A stretch of DNA of 45,807 nucleotides from Campylobacterota bacterium (GCA_013153715.1 JAADDW010000029.1:1-45807); one strand, 5' to 3'. Counted from the stretch's first letter, positions 1 through 9,355 are shown. Notes: generated by a model not told the origin, from the sequence alone. Numbers and translations are program-made.

Positions 1-185
1 CGACGGGCGACGGCTGGGGAGTTCCGCCCCGTAATGATGGCGACCCTCCTCCCCAATCTCCTCCACTGGACGATGGCAAAACCATCTTTCACATCGAAAC
101 TTTTGAGCTCCTCCCCTCCCCCTCCGTAGGTGATCTTCCCGTCGGTCATACACCCATCTACATCGAGGACAATGAGATCGATCAT
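1..185 (-). CDS. kdsC: 3-deoxy-D-manno-octulosonate 8-phosphate phosphatase KdsC (partial, N-terminus only)
   Basis: The gene runs off the left edge, so only about 61 N-terminal residues are visible. KdsC is a cytoplasmic HAD-family phosphatase that removes phosphate from Kdo-8-phosphate in the pathway to the LPS inner-core sugar Kdo. The start reads MIDLIVLDVDGCMTDGKITY; DVDG-C-MTDG is the HAD motif I with the nucleophile and acid/base aspartates in the form typical of KdsC, and IITGRNSPAV further on fits HAD motif II (T/S-G-R). The ATG at 185 overlaps the TGA stop of hisB by four bases (ATGA), so the two are translationally coupled. In other Campylobacterota this position is followed by LPS transport genes; that part lies outside the window. 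Confidence 0.88.
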   Translation of the reverse strand, partial: MIDLIVLDVDGCMTDGKITYGGGGEELKSFDVKDGFAIVQWRRLGRRVAIITGRNSPAVAR

Positions 186-754
186 ATCAACCCTTTGGTG
201 CTCGGCACCCCTTCCACCCTGCTCTTCGCCATGGCCCTCCGGAGAGCCACCGCCAAGGCTTTGAAGGCGGCCTCGGCAATATGGTGGCGGTTTCTCCCTT
301 CGATCATGGTGATATGGCAGGTGATCCGGGCGTTGAAGACGAAGGCTCTGAAAAACTCCTCCACCAGCTCCCCGTCAAACTCTCCAATCTTCCCATGGAG
401 ATCGACCCTGTAGAGGAGAAAGGGGCGGTTAGAGAGGTCGAGGGCACACTGGAGGGCCGCCTCATCCATGACGATAAGGGCGTCTCCAAACCGCTCCCTC
501 CCTTCCAAGGGGAAGAGGGCGTCGTGGAAGGCTGTTCCCAAGAGGATCCCCACATCTTCCACCGTATGGTGGAAATCGACATGGAGATCCCCCCGACACT
601 TGAGGGAGAGATCGATACCGCTATGTCTGGTCAGGGACTCCAACATATGGTCGAAGAAGCCTATTCCTGTCTCTATCTCTCCCTTCCCCCTCCCCTCTAT
701 CTCCAGGGCCAACTCAATCTGGGTCTCCCGGGTGGAGCGGCTCTTCCTGATCAC
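182..754 (-). CDS. hisB: Imidazoleglycerol-phosphate dehydratase HisB (monofunctional)
   Basis: This 190-residue protein dehydrates imidazole glycerol phosphate to imidazole acetol phosphate in histidine synthesis. Family signatures are clear: GIGFFDHMLESLTRHSG near residue 31, DFHHTVEDVGILLG near 60 and RNRHHIAEAAFKALA near 155, whose histidines and glutamates bind the catalytic manganese ions. The length matches the dehydratase alone, without the histidinol-phosphatase domain fused to it in E. coli. Its ATG overlaps the end of rlpA by four bases and its stop overlaps the kdsC start, so it sits inside a cell-envelope operon rather than a his operon. Confidence 0.95.
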   Translation of the reverse strand: MIRKSRSTRETQIELALEIEGRGKGEIETGIGFFDHMLESLTRHSGIDLSLKCRGDLHVDFHHTVEDVGILLGTAFHDALFPLEGRERFGDALIVMDEAALQCALDLSNRPFLLYRVDLHGKIGEFDGELVEEFFRAFVFNARITCHITMIEGRNRHHIAEAAFKALAVALRRAMAKSRVEGVPSTKGLI

Positions 755-1560
755 TGCTCCGCCCTGATGAGGAAGGCTCCCGGATACCTCCCTGTAGCTA
801 TGAAGTCCCGGGCCTCCTGCTCACTCTTGAAACCTATCAGCCAGACCCGATATATGGGGGCCCCCTTGTAATCAAATTTCCTGATGATGGCCCTGTACCG
901 CCCATCTACCAGGGAGTTCTGGCTCTTGGTGTAGGCCGCCCCCCGATACTTTCTGAAGGCGCCGATCTGGACGGCAAAATCTTCCAGGACCACCTCCTTA
1001 GGGGTTTGGGCCCCTTCGGTCTTGGGGAGGGTATTGATGGTCGAGTCGAAACCGAGAATCTCCAGTTCGACAGGGGCCGTCCCCGTTTCGATGATCCCTA
1101 TCTTCTTGGCGGCGGCATAGGAGAGGTCGATGATCCTATCTTTGACAAAGGGCCCCCGATCGTTGATCCGAACAATGACGCTCCTCCCGTTTTTCAGATT
1201 GGTCACCTTCACCATGGTATTCATGGGGAGGGTCTTGTGGGCGGCGGTGAAGTCGTGCATATTGAAGGGTTCCCCACTGCTGGTCAGCTTTCCGTGAAAG
1301 TCGGATCCGTACCAGCTGGCGACCCCCTGAAACTTCTCCCCCACCTTGACAACCGTCGGGTAGTAGGTAACCCCATTGATCTCGTAGGGCTTCATACTGG
1401 GGTGGGTAACGGTCTCTTCCGGTGGGGTAGGTGAAATGGTGGAGGGGAGAACGGTCTGGTTCTCCTCCACCGGCTGTTCCATAACGATCTCCTGCTTCGT
1501 TCCACACGCTGTAAAGAGGAGTACCGCTCCCAGAAGGGCGTACCTAGTATAAGACAACAA
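751..1560 (-). CDS. rlpA: RlpA-like septal lytic transglycosylase lipoprotein with SPOR domain
   Basis: 269 residues. The N-terminus has a hydrophobic stretch ending LLFTACG, a plausible lipobox with the lipidated cysteine at about residue 19. Residues ~75-165 form the RlpA double-psi beta-barrel, recognisable from GVASWYGSDFHGK, FTAAHKTLPM and VRINDRGPFV, which contains the usual catalytic aspartate and histidine. Residues ~190-269 look like a SPOR domain, which binds denuded glycan strands at the septum. RlpA proteins cleave such glycans during daughter-cell separation. The start is TTG at 1560, or TTG at 1557, behind GGAGAG; the start overlaps the 3' end of mltD by 17 bases. Confidence 0.9.
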   Translation of the reverse strand: MLSYTRYALLGAVLLFTACGTKQEIVMEQPVEENQTVLPSTISPTPPEETVTHPSMKPYEINGVTYYPTVVKVGEKFQGVASWYGSDFHGKLTSSGEPFNMHDFTAAHKTLPMNTMVKVTNLKNGRSVIVRINDRGPFVKDRIIDLSYAAAKKIGIIETGTAPVELEILGFDSTINTLPKTEGAQTPKEVVLEDFAVQIGAFRKYRGAAYTKSQNSLVDGRYRAIIRKFDYKGAPIYRVWLIGFKSEQEARDFIATGRYPGAFLIRAEQ

Positions 1561-2758
1561 GTTTCTCTCCTACTCTGATGAAGTTGGTGGCTTTCCTGTT
1601 CCACTTTTTCAATTTCTTGGGATCGACCCCAAACCTTCTGGCTATCTTCAAGATTGTATCTCCCTGACGGACCCTATAGACCCGCTTCCTCATCGGAATT
1701 TTGAGGAGCTGGCCGGCCCGAAGGTAGGTACCAGAGATCCCGTTGACCCTCTTGAGGGTGGCCAGGGAGACCCCGAAACTCTTGGAGATGCTGTAGAGTG
1801 TATCTCCGGGGCGGACCTTGTAGGTCAGGAGATGGGGGCTCCCCCTCCACCTCTTCCGTGGGGGAGCTGGCCGGTAGGCCTTTTTGAACTGGGCATATTT
1901 GAAGTGGGGAATGTAGATATGGTAGCTCTTCTGGCCCGGCGGCGTATATCCCCTGATGAGGTGGGGGTTGAGGGCCTGGAGGTACCTCTTCTTCATTTTG
2001 AGGAGACGGGCCACCCTGTCGAGGCTCTCCCCTCCGGCCACCTTGACAGGCATAATGTGGTAATCCTCTCCCCTGGCCAGAATGTAGCCTAGCTCCTGGC
2101 TCATCTTGGAGTCGAAGTCGTAGGAGAGCCGGGCCAGGGCGATAATCTTGTAGAGGTAGAGACGGCTCTCCTTGGGGAGATACCGCTTCTTGGGGTCCAG
2201 GAGGACATTGACATCGTCTGTCCCCGCCTTCTCGATGGCCTTGAGGACTGTCCCCTCTCCGGCGTTATAGGCCAGGGCGGCCAGATACCACTTCCCAAAC
2301 ATATCGTGGAGGAAGCGGAGATACTTAACGGCGGCATTGGTCGCCTTGATGGGATCCTTCCGCTCATCGACATAGCGATCTACCCGGAGCCCATACTTCC
2401 TGGCTGTAAAGGGGAGAAATTGCCAGATTCCGACTGCCGCCTTGTGGCTCCGAGCCTTGGGGGTGAAGTTGGACTCGGCCATGGCCATGAAGAGGAAGAC
2501 CTCCGGAACGCCCCGGGCATCGAGAATCTTCTCCAACTCGGGAATGAAGTAGCTCTCGATCCGTTTAACCCCGATGAGGGGGGCGTTCTTCAACCGCTTG
2601 TAGCGGAGGTAGATCTTGGCAAACCGTTTGCTCCGGAGAAAGGAGCGGGGAATATCGAGGGAGTCCGATATGTAGCTGTCCACTTCGTAGTCGTTATAGG
2701 TGCTCAGAGAGCCGTAGAGAAAGTGGAGTGAGAGAAAGAGTATCAGTATGAGACGCAA
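1544..2758 (-). CDS. mltD: Membrane-bound lytic murein transglycosylase D-like protein with two LysM domains
   Basis: 404 residues with an N-terminal signal peptide (MRLILILFLSLHFLYGS). The SLT domain at ~95-210 contains AMAESNFTPKA with the expected catalytic glutamate, then AVGIWQFLPFTARKYGL and ALAYNAGEGTV, all hallmarks of family 1 lytic transglycosylases of the MltD type. Two LysM repeats (about 311-354 and 358-401), each beginning Y-V/R-x-GDT, bind peptidoglycan. No lipobox cysteine is evident, unlike E. coli MltD, so it may be periplasmic rather than lipid-anchored. The start is TTG behind a strong AAGGAGG. A -10-like TATAAT precedes it, suggesting that mltD-rlpA-hisB-kdsC can be transcribed separately from tatD. 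Confidence 0.92.
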   Translation of the reverse strand: MRLILILFLSLHFLYGSLSTYNDYEVDSYISDSLDIPRSFLRSKRFAKIYLRYKRLKNAPLIGVKRIESYFIPELEKILDARGVPEVFLFMAMAESNFTPKARSHKAAVGIWQFLPFTARKYGLRVDRYVDERKDPIKATNAAVKYLRFLHDMFGKWYLAALAYNAGEGTVLKAIEKAGTDDVNVLLDPKKRYLPKESRLYLYKIIALARLSYDFDSKMSQELGYILARGEDYHIMPVKVAGGESLDRVARLLKMKKRYLQALNPHLIRGYTPPGQKSYHIYIPHFKYAQFKKAYRPAPPRKRWRGSPHLLTYKVRPGDTLYSISKSFGVSLATLKRVNGISGTYLRAGQLLKIPMRKRVYRVRQGDTILKIARRFGVDPKKLKKWNRKATNFIRVGEKLVVLY

Positions 2759-2792
2759 AAAATCCTCCTTATTTCATCATATCCGACCTATA

Positions 2793-2798
2793 ATTATA
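2793..2798 (-). promoter_or_regulatory. Candidate -10 box for mltD-rlpA-hisB-kdsC
   Basis: On the minus strand these bases read TATAAT, and the TAA stop codon of tatD lies inside the box. The site is 35 bases upstream of the mltD start. No clear TTGACA-like -35 was seen, which is common for housekeeping promoters in Campylobacterota. Confidence 0.5.
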
Positions 2799-3585
2799 TC
2801 AAACTGACCGATTGGCAGGCCAGGGAGAAGAGGCGCTGGGCATTCTCCGTTGTGATTGTGCAGACCTCCTCCACCGACATCCCCAGAATTTCGGCTATCT
2901 TCTGGGCAATGAGGGGGGTGTAGGCCGGTTCGTTCCTCTTCCCTCTGAAGGGGTGGGGGGTCAGATAGGGGGCGTCTGTCTCTATGACGATCCGGTCTAA
3001 AGGGATCTTAGGAAGGATCTCCACCAGTTTTCGGGCATTTTTAAATGTGATGACCCCCCCGATGCCGAAATAGAAATTCCTCTCGGCCAGGTCGAGGAGG
3101 ATGGGACTGGCGTTGTAGCAGTGGAGGACCCCTCCCTCAGGACCGCTATACTCCTCCAAAATCTCCTTGGCATCTCTATTGGCCTCCCGAATGTGGACGA
3201 TCAGGGGCTTCCCCCACTCCCTGGCAACTCCTATCTGCTCGATGAAGAGCTCCTTCTGCCTCTCCTTGACCCTCTCCCTCTCCTCGGGATCTTTGGGGAG
3301 CCTGTAGTAGTCGAGTCCACACTCTCCGACGGCCACACACTTTCTATGGTTCAGGGAGGCAAAGAGCCCCCTGTCAAACCTCTCCAGGTCGTAGGGGTGG
3401 AGACCGACGGCAAAATAGATTCCCCTGTACCGTTCTGCCAACTCTATGGCCCTGGGGAGATCCCTGGGATCGGCCCCTGGAATGATGGCGCACCGGACCC
3501 CAGCCTCCTGGGCCCTCTGCAGAACATCCTCTAGATCCTCCCTGAAAAATCGGTGGTCTAGATGGGTATGGGTATCGATGATCAT
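2794..3585 (-). CDS. tatD: TatD-family metal-dependent DNase/hydrolase
   Basis: 263 residues, the usual length of TatD/YcfH hydrolases. Metal-binding motifs are present in order: IDTHTHLDHRFF at the start, VGLHPYDLE near 81, VGECGLDYYRL near 106, IVHIREANRDA near 148, HCYNASP near 175 and IETDAPYLTPHPFRGKRNEP near 220. Family members act as 3'-5' DNases or exonucleases on nucleic acids; despite the name, no role in Tat export is implied. The start overlaps the recN stop by four bases. Confidence 0.9.
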   Translation of the reverse strand: MIIDTHTHLDHRFFREDLEDVLQRAQEAGVRCAIIPGADPRDLPRAIELAERYRGIYFAVGLHPYDLERFDRGLFASLNHRKCVAVGECGLDYYRLPKDPEERERVKERQKELFIEQIGVAREWGKPLIVHIREANRDAKEILEEYSGPEGGVLHCYNASPILLDLAERNFYFGIGGVITFKNARKLVEILPKIPLDRIVIETDAPYLTPHPFRGKRNEPAYTPLIAQKIAEILGMSVEEVCTITTENAQRLFSLACQSVSLI

Positions 3586-5111
3586 CGGCCCTCCTTGAGC
3601 AGTTTTTTGGCAAACTCCCTAGCCTCTTGGGTAATCTCCTCACCGCTGATGATCCGGGCTATCTCCTGGATCCGCTCCTCTCCCCGGAGCTCCCGGACCC
3701 GACTCCTCCCCTCCACCTTGGTGACCAGCAGGTGCTGGTCGGCCTGGCTGGCCAGCTGGGCCTGGTGGCTGATGGCGAATATCTGGTACCGGTGGGAGAG
3801 CTCCTTGAGGATCTTGGCGACAGCCATGGACTCCTCTCCGCTGATGTTGGCGTCGATCTCGTCCAGAAAGAGGATGCCCGACCCCTTTCCACCGGCGGCC
3901 ATGAAGGCGAGTCGGAGTCTGTTGTACTCTCCGGAGCTGATCTTGGAGAAGGGGACACCGGCCAGCTCCACCTCAACCCGATCACCTCCACTCCGATCCA
4001 GCTCCTGGGGAAGGAGAGTGATGGAGACTTGAGGGAGTCTCAGGGCCTCTAGATAGCCGTTGACCCTCTCTTCCAGGAGGGCCGCCGTCTCCCTCCTATG
4101 CCTCCCTATCTGCCGGGCCAACCCTTCCAGCCTCTCCTCGACCCTCTCCCTCTCGGCGAGGAGCCGTTCTCTCTCAGTAGAGATATTCCTGAGCCTCTCC
4201 AGCTCCTCCTCCTTCTCCCTCTTCACCTCCAGGGCCCTCTCTACACTGCCGTACCGCTGTTTCAGAAGGGAGAGCTCCTGGAGGCGGTGGAGGAGCTCCT
4301 CCACATCGACCTCTTCCAACTCCTCCAACCGCTCCCTCTCCCGAATGAAGATCTCCCGGAGCTCGCTCATGGCCCCCTCAAAGAAGTCGGAGGGCTCCCC
4401 TATGAGCTGGAGGGCCTCCTGGACAGCCCCCTCCAGTTCAAAGATCTCCTCCCCCCGCCTGATGGCCTCTGCCAGCCGCTCCTTCCTGGAGAGCTCCCTC
4501 TTGATCTCCAGGAGCTCCTGATACTCCCCCTCCCGGGGATCTATCCCCTCTATCCTCTCTATCTCAAACTCCAGGAGCTCTCGGAGCTCCCTATTCCGCT
4601 CCTCCATCTCCTCCACCTTCCGGAGCTCCCTCCGGAGCTCCTCCCTCCTGTCGTAGAGCTCCTTGAACTCCTGGAGGAGCTGGGGATACTCCTCTCCCTC
4701 GACAACTCCATCGAGGAGGGAGACCATATTGGAGGAGCTGAAGAAATCCCCCTCCTGCTGGCGGAGGTAGAGAATGTAGGGGGAGAAGATCTCCTTGAGG
4801 AGCGATTTTGAGATTGTCTGGGAGTTGAGGAAGTAGCGGAGCTTCTCCCGTTTGACCGCCCTTATGGTTGTGATCTCCTCTCCCTCGAAGCCGTACTCCT
4901 CCAAGGAGATGGGGCCGACAATATCGATCTGGCTGACCCGAGCTTCCACCCGCCCGTAGCCGAAGAGACCGAGAATACCCTGGAAGAGCAGGGACTTACC
5001 GGCTCCGCTGGGTCCTGTGAAGACCACCAGGGAGGGAGCAAATTCCAGCTCCAGCCTGTCGAAGCCGATATACTCCCTCATGAAGAGCCGTTCGACAGCT
5101 ATCTTCCCCAA
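3582..5111 (-). CDS. recN: DNA repair ATPase RecN
   Basis: 509 residues, SMC-like. It begins with an ABC half-head with Walker A GPSGAGKSLLFQ near residue 33. A long Glu/Arg/Leu-rich coiled coil fills the centre (about 140-345). The second half-head follows, with ISSGEYNRLRLAFM (ABC signature), ILFLDEIDANISGEES (Walker B) and the IFAISHQAQLA histidine switch. RecN helps hold broken DNA for recombinational repair. It is shorter than the ~550-residue E. coli protein, as in other Campylobacterota. It overlaps the end of nadK by 13 bases. The coiled coil gives the DNA here a repetitive GGAG/CTCC look that is purely coding. Confidence 0.92.
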   Translation of the reverse strand: MGKIAVERLFMREYIGFDRLELEFAPSLVVFTGPSGAGKSLLFQGILGLFGYGRVEARVSQIDIVGPISLEEYGFEGEEITTIRAVKREKLRYFLNSQTISKSLLKEIFSPYILYLRQQEGDFFSSSNMVSLLDGVVEGEEYPQLLQEFKELYDRREELRRELRKVEEMEERNRELRELLEFEIERIEGIDPREGEYQELLEIKRELSRKERLAEAIRRGEEIFELEGAVQEALQLIGEPSDFFEGAMSELREIFIRERERLEELEEVDVEELLHRLQELSLLKQRYGSVERALEVKREKEEELERLRNISTERERLLAERERVEERLEGLARQIGRHRRETAALLEERVNGYLEALRLPQVSITLLPQELDRSGGDRVEVELAGVPFSKISSGEYNRLRLAFMAAGGKGSGILFLDEIDANISGEESMAVAKILKELSHRYQIFAISHQAQLASQADQHLLVTKVEGRSRVRELRGEERIQEIARIISGEEITQEAREFAKKLLKEGR

Positions 5112-5944
5112 TTGAGCTTCTCCCTCAAGACATCAAAATAGTTTCTCTCCTTTCTGTGGATGAGACGGGCCCCCACCTGGGCCTTCCTGACCAGAATCCG
5201 ATCTTCGGGGGTGAACTCATACATATCCTGGCCATCGACAATGATGAGGGCCGACTTGGAGGTTGTGAGGAGGGTGAGCTCAAACTCCCCCGGGAGGACG
5301 AGGGGGCGCTGGGTCAGGGAGTGGGGACAGATGGGGGTGAAGATGAAGCCGTTGGTGAGGGGGTAGACCACAGGTCCCCCTGCCGAAAGGTTGTAGGCTG
5401 TGGAACCTGTCGGTGTCGATACGATGAGGCCGTCGCCGTAGTAGCTGTTGATCAGTTTCTCCTCCTTCCGGGTATAGACATTGATTTCGATCATCTTGGA
5501 GACGGCCGGACGGGTGAAGACCGCATCGTTGAAGGCCACAATGTTCTCCCTCTTTCCCACAATGGAGAGCTCTATCATCATCCTCTCATCTATCCGAAAC
5601 TCGTCTCGCTTCATCTTCTTGATGAACTGCTCCAGATCGTCCGGATGAATATCTGTCAGGAAGCCGAGGGTCCCCACATTGACGCCGAGTACCGGTTTAT
5701 GGTACTCATAGCTCCGTCTCACAACACTAATGAGGGTTCCATCTCCCCCAATCGATACCAGAATGTCGCTCTCCTGGCACATCTTGTCGAAGGGGACCCC
5801 CTCCTCCCTGATCATCTGGGCGCTGGCCAGATCGAGATGGCTCTTGATACCCTCCCGCTCAAAGAGCCTCTTGACCCTTTTGTAGAGCTCCTTCAGCTCC
5901 GGAGCCGAGGGTTTGAGGACGATCCCGACTCTTCTGATCTCCAT
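5099..5944 (-). CDS. nadK: NAD(+) kinase
   Basis: 281 residues. The enzyme phosphorylates NAD+ to NADP+ using ATP or polyphosphate. Signatures are SIGGDGTLISVVR near residue 65 (GGDG motif with the catalytic aspartate), GVNVGTLGFLTDI near 91, NDAVFTRPA near 138 and TPTGSTAYNLSAGGP near 175. The ATG at 5944 is about 20 bases downstream of a candidate promoter, in the divergent gap shared with aspS. It appears to be first gene of the nadK-recN-tatD unit. Confidence 0.94.
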   Translation of the reverse strand: MEIRRVGIVLKPSAPELKELYKRVKRLFEREGIKSHLDLASAQMIREEGVPFDKMCQESDILVSIGGDGTLISVVRRSYEYHKPVLGVNVGTLGFLTDIHPDDLEQFIKKMKRDEFRIDERMMIELSIVGKRENIVAFNDAVFTRPAVSKMIEINVYTRKEEKLINSYYGDGLIVSTPTGSTAYNLSAGGPVVYPLTNGFIFTPICPHSLTQRPLVLPGEFELTLLTTSKSALIIVDGQDMYEFTPEDRILVRKAQVGARLIHRKERNYFDVLREKLNWGR

Positions 5945-5969
5945 CTCTGACGCCTTGGCTTTTTCCTGT

Positions 5970-5975
5970 ATTGTA
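5970..5975 (-). promoter_or_regulatory. Candidate -10 box for nadK-recN-tatD
   Basis: The minus-strand reading is TACAAT, preceded by TATGT. It lies about 26 bases upstream of the nadK ATG and back-to-back with the aspS promoter. No good -35 is visible. Confidence 0.45.
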
Positions 5976-6022
5976 ACATAATAGCTTGAGGGAGCTCCCT
6001 CCCCAATTAAGGAATATTTGTG

Positions 6023-6028
6023 TATAAT
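6023..6028 (+). promoter_or_regulatory. Candidate -10 box for aspS operon
   Basis: TATAAT preceded by TTTGTG; transcription would begin near 6035. This fixes the aspS start, because a TTG at 6028 that would open the frame earlier overlaps the box and lies upstream of the expected RNA 5' end. Confidence 0.65.
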
Positions 6029-6051
6029 TGGCGCTAAAAAAGGACATACCC

Positions 6052-7809
6052 TTGAGGACCGACTACTGTGGAGAGCTCACTGAACACCATTTGGATCGGG
6101 AGGTCCAGCTGGCCGGCTGGGCCAACAGCTACCGGGACCATGGAGGGGTGATTTTCATCGACCTCCGGGACAGGAGCGGTATTGTCCAGCTGGTCTGTGA
6201 CCCTGCCGAGAGCCCTGAAGCCCATAGGATTGCGGAGAGGGTTCGAGATGAGTATGTCCTCCTGGCCAGGGGGAGGGTCCGATTGAGGGGAGAAGGGTTG
6301 GAAAATCCCCGACTCAAGACCGGGAAGATAGAGGTGGTCGTCGATCAACTCATCATCGAGAATGAGAGCGCCCCCCTCCCCTTCACGATAGGTGATGAAC
6401 AGGTGGGAGAGGAGATCCGCCTCAAATACCGCTACCTCGACCTCAGGACCAAGAAGGCCTTCGATACCTTCGCCCTCCGCTCCAAAGCGGCCCTGGCCGC
6501 CCGGAGATTTCTGGACGGAGAGGGATTTCTAGAGGTGGAGACACCGATGCTCACCCGGTCAACACCGGAGGGGGCCCGGGACTACCTGGTCCCCAGCCGT
6601 CTCTACCCGGGCCACTTCTACGCCCTCCCCCAATCTCCCCAGCTCTTCAAACAACTCCTGATGGTGGCCGGCTTCGACCGCTACTTCCAGATTACCCGTT
6701 GTTTCCGTGACGAGGATCTCCGGGCCGACCGCCAGCCTGAATTTACCCAGATCGATGTGGAGATGAGTTTCGCCACCCAGGATGAGGTTATGGAGGTGGC
6801 AGAGAGACTCATCGAAGCGATCTTCAAGGAGGCGGGGATAGAGGTGGAGAGACCCATTCCCCGAATGAGCTACAGGGAGGCTATGGAGCGGTACGGCAGT
6901 GATAAGCCCGATCTCCGATACGGCCTGGAACTGGTAGATGTCATCGACATATTCCAGGATACGGAGCTCAAGGTCTTCAGGGAGATCGCCCAGTTCAAGA
7001 GGCTCAACAGGATCAAGGCCCTCCCCGTTCCCGGAGGGTCGAAGCTGACCCGAAAGGAGATCGACTCCCTGACAGAGTTTGTCACCCAGTTTGGAGCCAA
7101 AGGGTTGGCCTGGGTCAAGGTGAAGGAGGGGGGAGAGCTCCAGGGGCCCATCGTCAAGTTCTTGAGCCAGGAGGAGCAGACCGCCCTCATTGAGAGGACA
7201 GGGGTAGGGCCCGGGGACCTCATCTTCTTTGGAGCGGGCCCCAAGGGGGTTGTCCTCGACTACATGGGGAGACTCCGCCAGGAGATCGCCTCCATGATGG
7301 GGCTCATCGACGAGGAGCGGTACGCCTTTGTCTGGATCGTCGACTTCCCCATGTTTGAGATCGAAGAGGGGAGTGTGAAGATCAAGGCCCTCCACCACCC
7401 CTTCACAATGCCCAAGAATATCGACACCGAGGATATTGAGGAGATGGTGAGTGAAGCCTACGATATTGTCCTCAACGGCGTCGAGCTGGGGGGAGGGAGT
7501 ATCCGTATCCATAAGGAGTCGATCCAGAGGAGAATCTTCGAGATCCTCGGTATCGGAGAGGAGGAGGCCCAGGAGAAGTTTGGCTTCCTCTTGGACGCCC
7601 TCCGTTTCGGGGCCCCTCCCCACGGAGGCTTCGCCCTCGGCTTCGACAGAGTCGTCATGCTCCTCACCAAGCGGGACAATATCCGTGATGTCATCGCCTT
7701 CCCCAAAACCCAGAGGGCCCAGTGTCTCCTGACCAACGCCCCCAGTCCGGTGGATCCCCAGCAACTCAAGGAGCTCCATCTCAGGTTGAGAGAGCCCAAG
7801 AGGGTATGA
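6052..7809 (+). CDS. aspS: Aspartate--tRNA ligase (probably Asp/Asn non-discriminating)
   Basis: 585 residues from the TTG at 6052. It has an N-terminal OB-fold anticodon-binding domain ([21 protein letters not shown]), the class II motif 1 region ([20 protein letters not shown]), motif 2 ([20 protein letters not shown]), a bacterial GAD insert domain and motif 3 ([15 protein letters not shown]). TTG 6052 was chosen because AAAAGGA lies just upstream, the resulting MRTDYCGEL matches usual family N-termini, and the alternative TTG at 6028 overlaps the -10 box. Campylobacterota often use a non-discriminating AspRS together with GatCAB to make Asn-tRNA; that specificity is an inference. It is first in the aspS-feoA-adk unit. 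Confidence 0.95.
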   Translation: MRTDYCGELTEHHLDREVQLAGWANSYRDHGGVIFIDLRDRSGIVQLVCDPAESPEAHRIAERVRDEYVLLARGRVRLRGEGLENPRLKTGKIEVVVDQLIIENESAPLPFTIGDEQVGEEIRLKYRYLDLRTKKAFDTFALRSKAALAARRFLDGEGFLEVETPMLTRSTPEGARDYLVPSRLYPGHFYALPQSPQLFKQLLMVAGFDRYFQITRCFRDEDLRADRQPEFTQIDVEMSFATQDEVMEVAERLIEAIFKEAGIEVERPIPRMSYREAMERYGSDKPDLRYGLELVDVIDIFQDTELKVFREIAQFKRLNRIKALPVPGGSKLTRKEIDSLTEFVTQFGAKGLAWVKVKEGGELQGPIVKFLSQEEQTALIERTGVGPGDLIFFGAGPKGVVLDYMGRLRQEIASMMGLIDEERYAFVWIVDFPMFEIEEGSVKIKALHHPFTMPKNIDTEDIEEMVSEAYDIVLNGVELGGGSIRIHKESIQRRIFEILGIGEEEAQEKFGFLLDALRFGAPPHGGFALGFDRVVMLLTKRDNIRDVIAFPKTQRAQCLLTNAPSPVDPQQLKELHLRLREPKRV

Positions 7810-8033
7810 AGCTGAGCGAGGCAGAGAGAGGGGATCTGGTGAGGATCAAATCCTTCGATTCCGGGTGCGACACATTCAGGAAACGGCTGGAGGTCCTGGG
7901 CCTGAGGCGGGGAGATGTGGTGGAGGTTCTCCAGAAGAGCTTCCTCGGCCCCATAACGGTCCAAGCCCATGGGGCCAAGATAGCCCTCTGTCGGGGACAG
8001 GCCAAGAAGATAGAGGTCGAGAGATTATCATAA
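7806..8033 (+). CDS. feoA: FeoA-domain small protein
   Basis: 75 residues with the SH3-like fold of FeoA: a [15 protein letters not shown] start, [18 protein letters not shown] in the middle, and [19 protein letters not shown] at the end. FeoA normally works with the ferrous iron transporter FeoB at the inner membrane. Here there is no feoB nearby; it lies between aspS and adk, with ATGA overlap to aspS. A longer reading of this frame into aspS exists, but the coupled ATG at 7806 gives a normal family length. The function without FeoB is unknown: it may serve a distant FeoB or be a separate regulator. Confidence 0.85.
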   Translation: MKLSEAERGDLVRIKSFDSGCDTFRKRLEVLGLRRGDVVEVLQKSFLGPITVQAHGAKIALCRGQAKKIEVERLS

Positions 8034-8042
8034 GGAGAGAAG

Positions 8043-8624
8043 ATGAAGAGGCTGTTCCTCATTATTGGAGCCCCCGGAAGTGGGAAGACAACAGATGCCG
8101 AGATCATCGCCAAGAAGCACAGCGATAAGATTGTCCACTACTCTACGGGAGAGCTCCTCCGGGCCGAAGTGGAGAGGGGAACTCCCCTAGGAGCCACTAT
8201 TGCTAGCTATATCGACAAGGGGGAGCTGGTTCCCCTGGAGATTGTTATGGATACCATCAGGGAGGCCATTCGGAGGAGTGAGAGGGAGACGGTCCTCATC
8301 GACGGCTTCCCTAGAAGTGTGGAGCAGATGGAGGCCCTGGATAAGATGCTCTCCGAAAATAGGGATATAGAGCTGGAGGCGGTCATCGAGATTGTGGTGA
8401 GTGAAGAGACCGCCAAGGAGCGGATCCTCGGGAGGAAGAGGGGGGCCGACGACAATGAGGAGGTCTTCTACAACCGCATGAAGGTCTATCTGGAACCCCT
8501 TGAGAAGATAGAGGAGTTCTACGGCAAAAAGGGGCTCCTGGTCAAGATCGACGGTGAACGCTCTATCGAGGAGATAGTCAAGGATATTGAGGAGTTCATA
8601 CTGGAGAAGATCGGAGAGCGATGA
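8043..8624 (+). CDS. adk: Adenylate kinase
   Basis: 193 residues. It interconverts ATP + AMP and 2 ADP. The P-loop is [12 protein letters not shown] near residue 9, followed by [15 protein letters not shown] in the AMP-binding region and [17 protein letters not shown] near 81. The LID region ([16 protein letters not shown]) is short and has no zinc cysteines, so this is the short type. GGAGAGAAG precedes the ATG. The TGA overlaps the next start by four bases. Confidence 0.94.
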   Translation: MKRLFLIIGAPGSGKTTDAEIIAKKHSDKIVHYSTGELLRAEVERGTPLGATIASYIDKGELVPLEIVMDTIREAIRRSERETVLIDGFPRSVEQMEALDKMLSENRDIELEAVIEIVVSEETAKERILGRKRGADDNEEVFYNRMKVYLEPLEKIEEFYGKKGLLVKIDGERSIEEIVKDIEEFILEKIGER

Positions 8625-9355
8625 ATATCTACCAGATCATCATCGGAACCGAGATTCTCAACGGGAGAAGGGAGGATCGCCACTTCCCCTTCCTCAGGGA
8701 TCTCCTCCTCCAGAGGGGTTACAGATTGAAGAGCAGTTCCATTGTGGAGGATGATCCGGAGCTTCTGGAGCGGCTCTTCCGACTGGTCAAAGCCGATCCA
8801 GAGGGGGTCCTCTTTAGCTTCGGCGGTATCGGAGCGACTCCGGACGACTATACGAGGAGTGTGGCCGCCAAGGTTTTCGGAGATGGGAAGCTCTACGAAG
8901 AGAGAGAGGCCAAGGAGCTCATTGTGGCCCAGTTTGGAGAGAGGGCCTACCCCCACAGGGTAGAGATGGCCAAACTCCCCAAGGGGGCCCAGCTCCTCCA
9001 CAACCCAGTCAACAGGGTTCCAGGCTTCTCCCTGGAGGGGCGCTACTTCTTCCTCCCCGGCTTTCCAGAGATGGCCCACCCCATGGTTTTAGAAGCCCTG
9101 GACCGCTACCTCCCCTCCACCCCTCCCCCTCCCCGCTACACAATCTGTGTCGAAGCCAGTGAGAATGACCTGATGGAGATTATGAGGAGACTCCCCCAGG
9201 AGGGGATAGAGTTCTCCAGCCTCCCCGTCATCAGAGAGGGGAGCTACCGAGATGTGATCTCCATCGCCGGGAAGGAGGCCCGGAAATGGATGGAGTTCTT
9301 CATTGAAGAGGTGGAGAAAAGGGGTTTTCGATATAGAGAGGGGGAGGAGTGCTGA
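8621..9355 (+). CDS. CinA-like molybdopterin-binding-domain protein
   Basis: 244 residues. The N-terminal ~160 residues form a MoCF_biosynth (MoaB/MogA/CinA N-terminal) domain: [17 protein letters not shown], then [16 protein letters not shown] (the family GG-[IL]-G-x-TxDD loop), and later [11 protein letters not shown] and [10 protein letters not shown]. The C-terminal part is a small domain and there is no CinA amidase. These CinA-N-type proteins are often pyrophosphatases acting on ADP-ribose-like substrates, but the substrate here is not known. Its ATG overlaps the adk stop. Confidence 0.8.
   Translation: MNIYQIIIGTEILNGRREDRHFPFLRDLLLQRGYRLKSSSIVEDDPELLERLFRLVKADPEGVLFSFGGIGATPDDYTRSVAAKVFGDGKLYEEREAKELIVAQFGERAYPHRVEMAKLPKGAQLLHNPVNRVPGFSLEGRYFFLPGFPEMAHPMVLEALDRYLPSTPPPPRYTICVEASENDLMEIMRRLPQEGIEFSSLPVIREGSYRDVISIAGKEARKWMEFFIEEVEKRGFRYREGEEC

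Noticed and set aside
4060-4811. Apparent CTCC/GGAG repeat tract
   Set aside because: It is the coding sequence of the Glu/Leu/Arg-rich coiled coil of RecN; there is no regular repeat unit or spacer.
6028-6051. Eight-codon longer start of aspS (TTG at 6028)
   Set aside because: The TTG overlaps the TATAAT -10 box and precedes the expected transcription start.
6559-7779. 406-codon open frame antisense to aspS
   Set aside because: AspS is full-length and conserved; the antisense product is low-complexity and has no family features.
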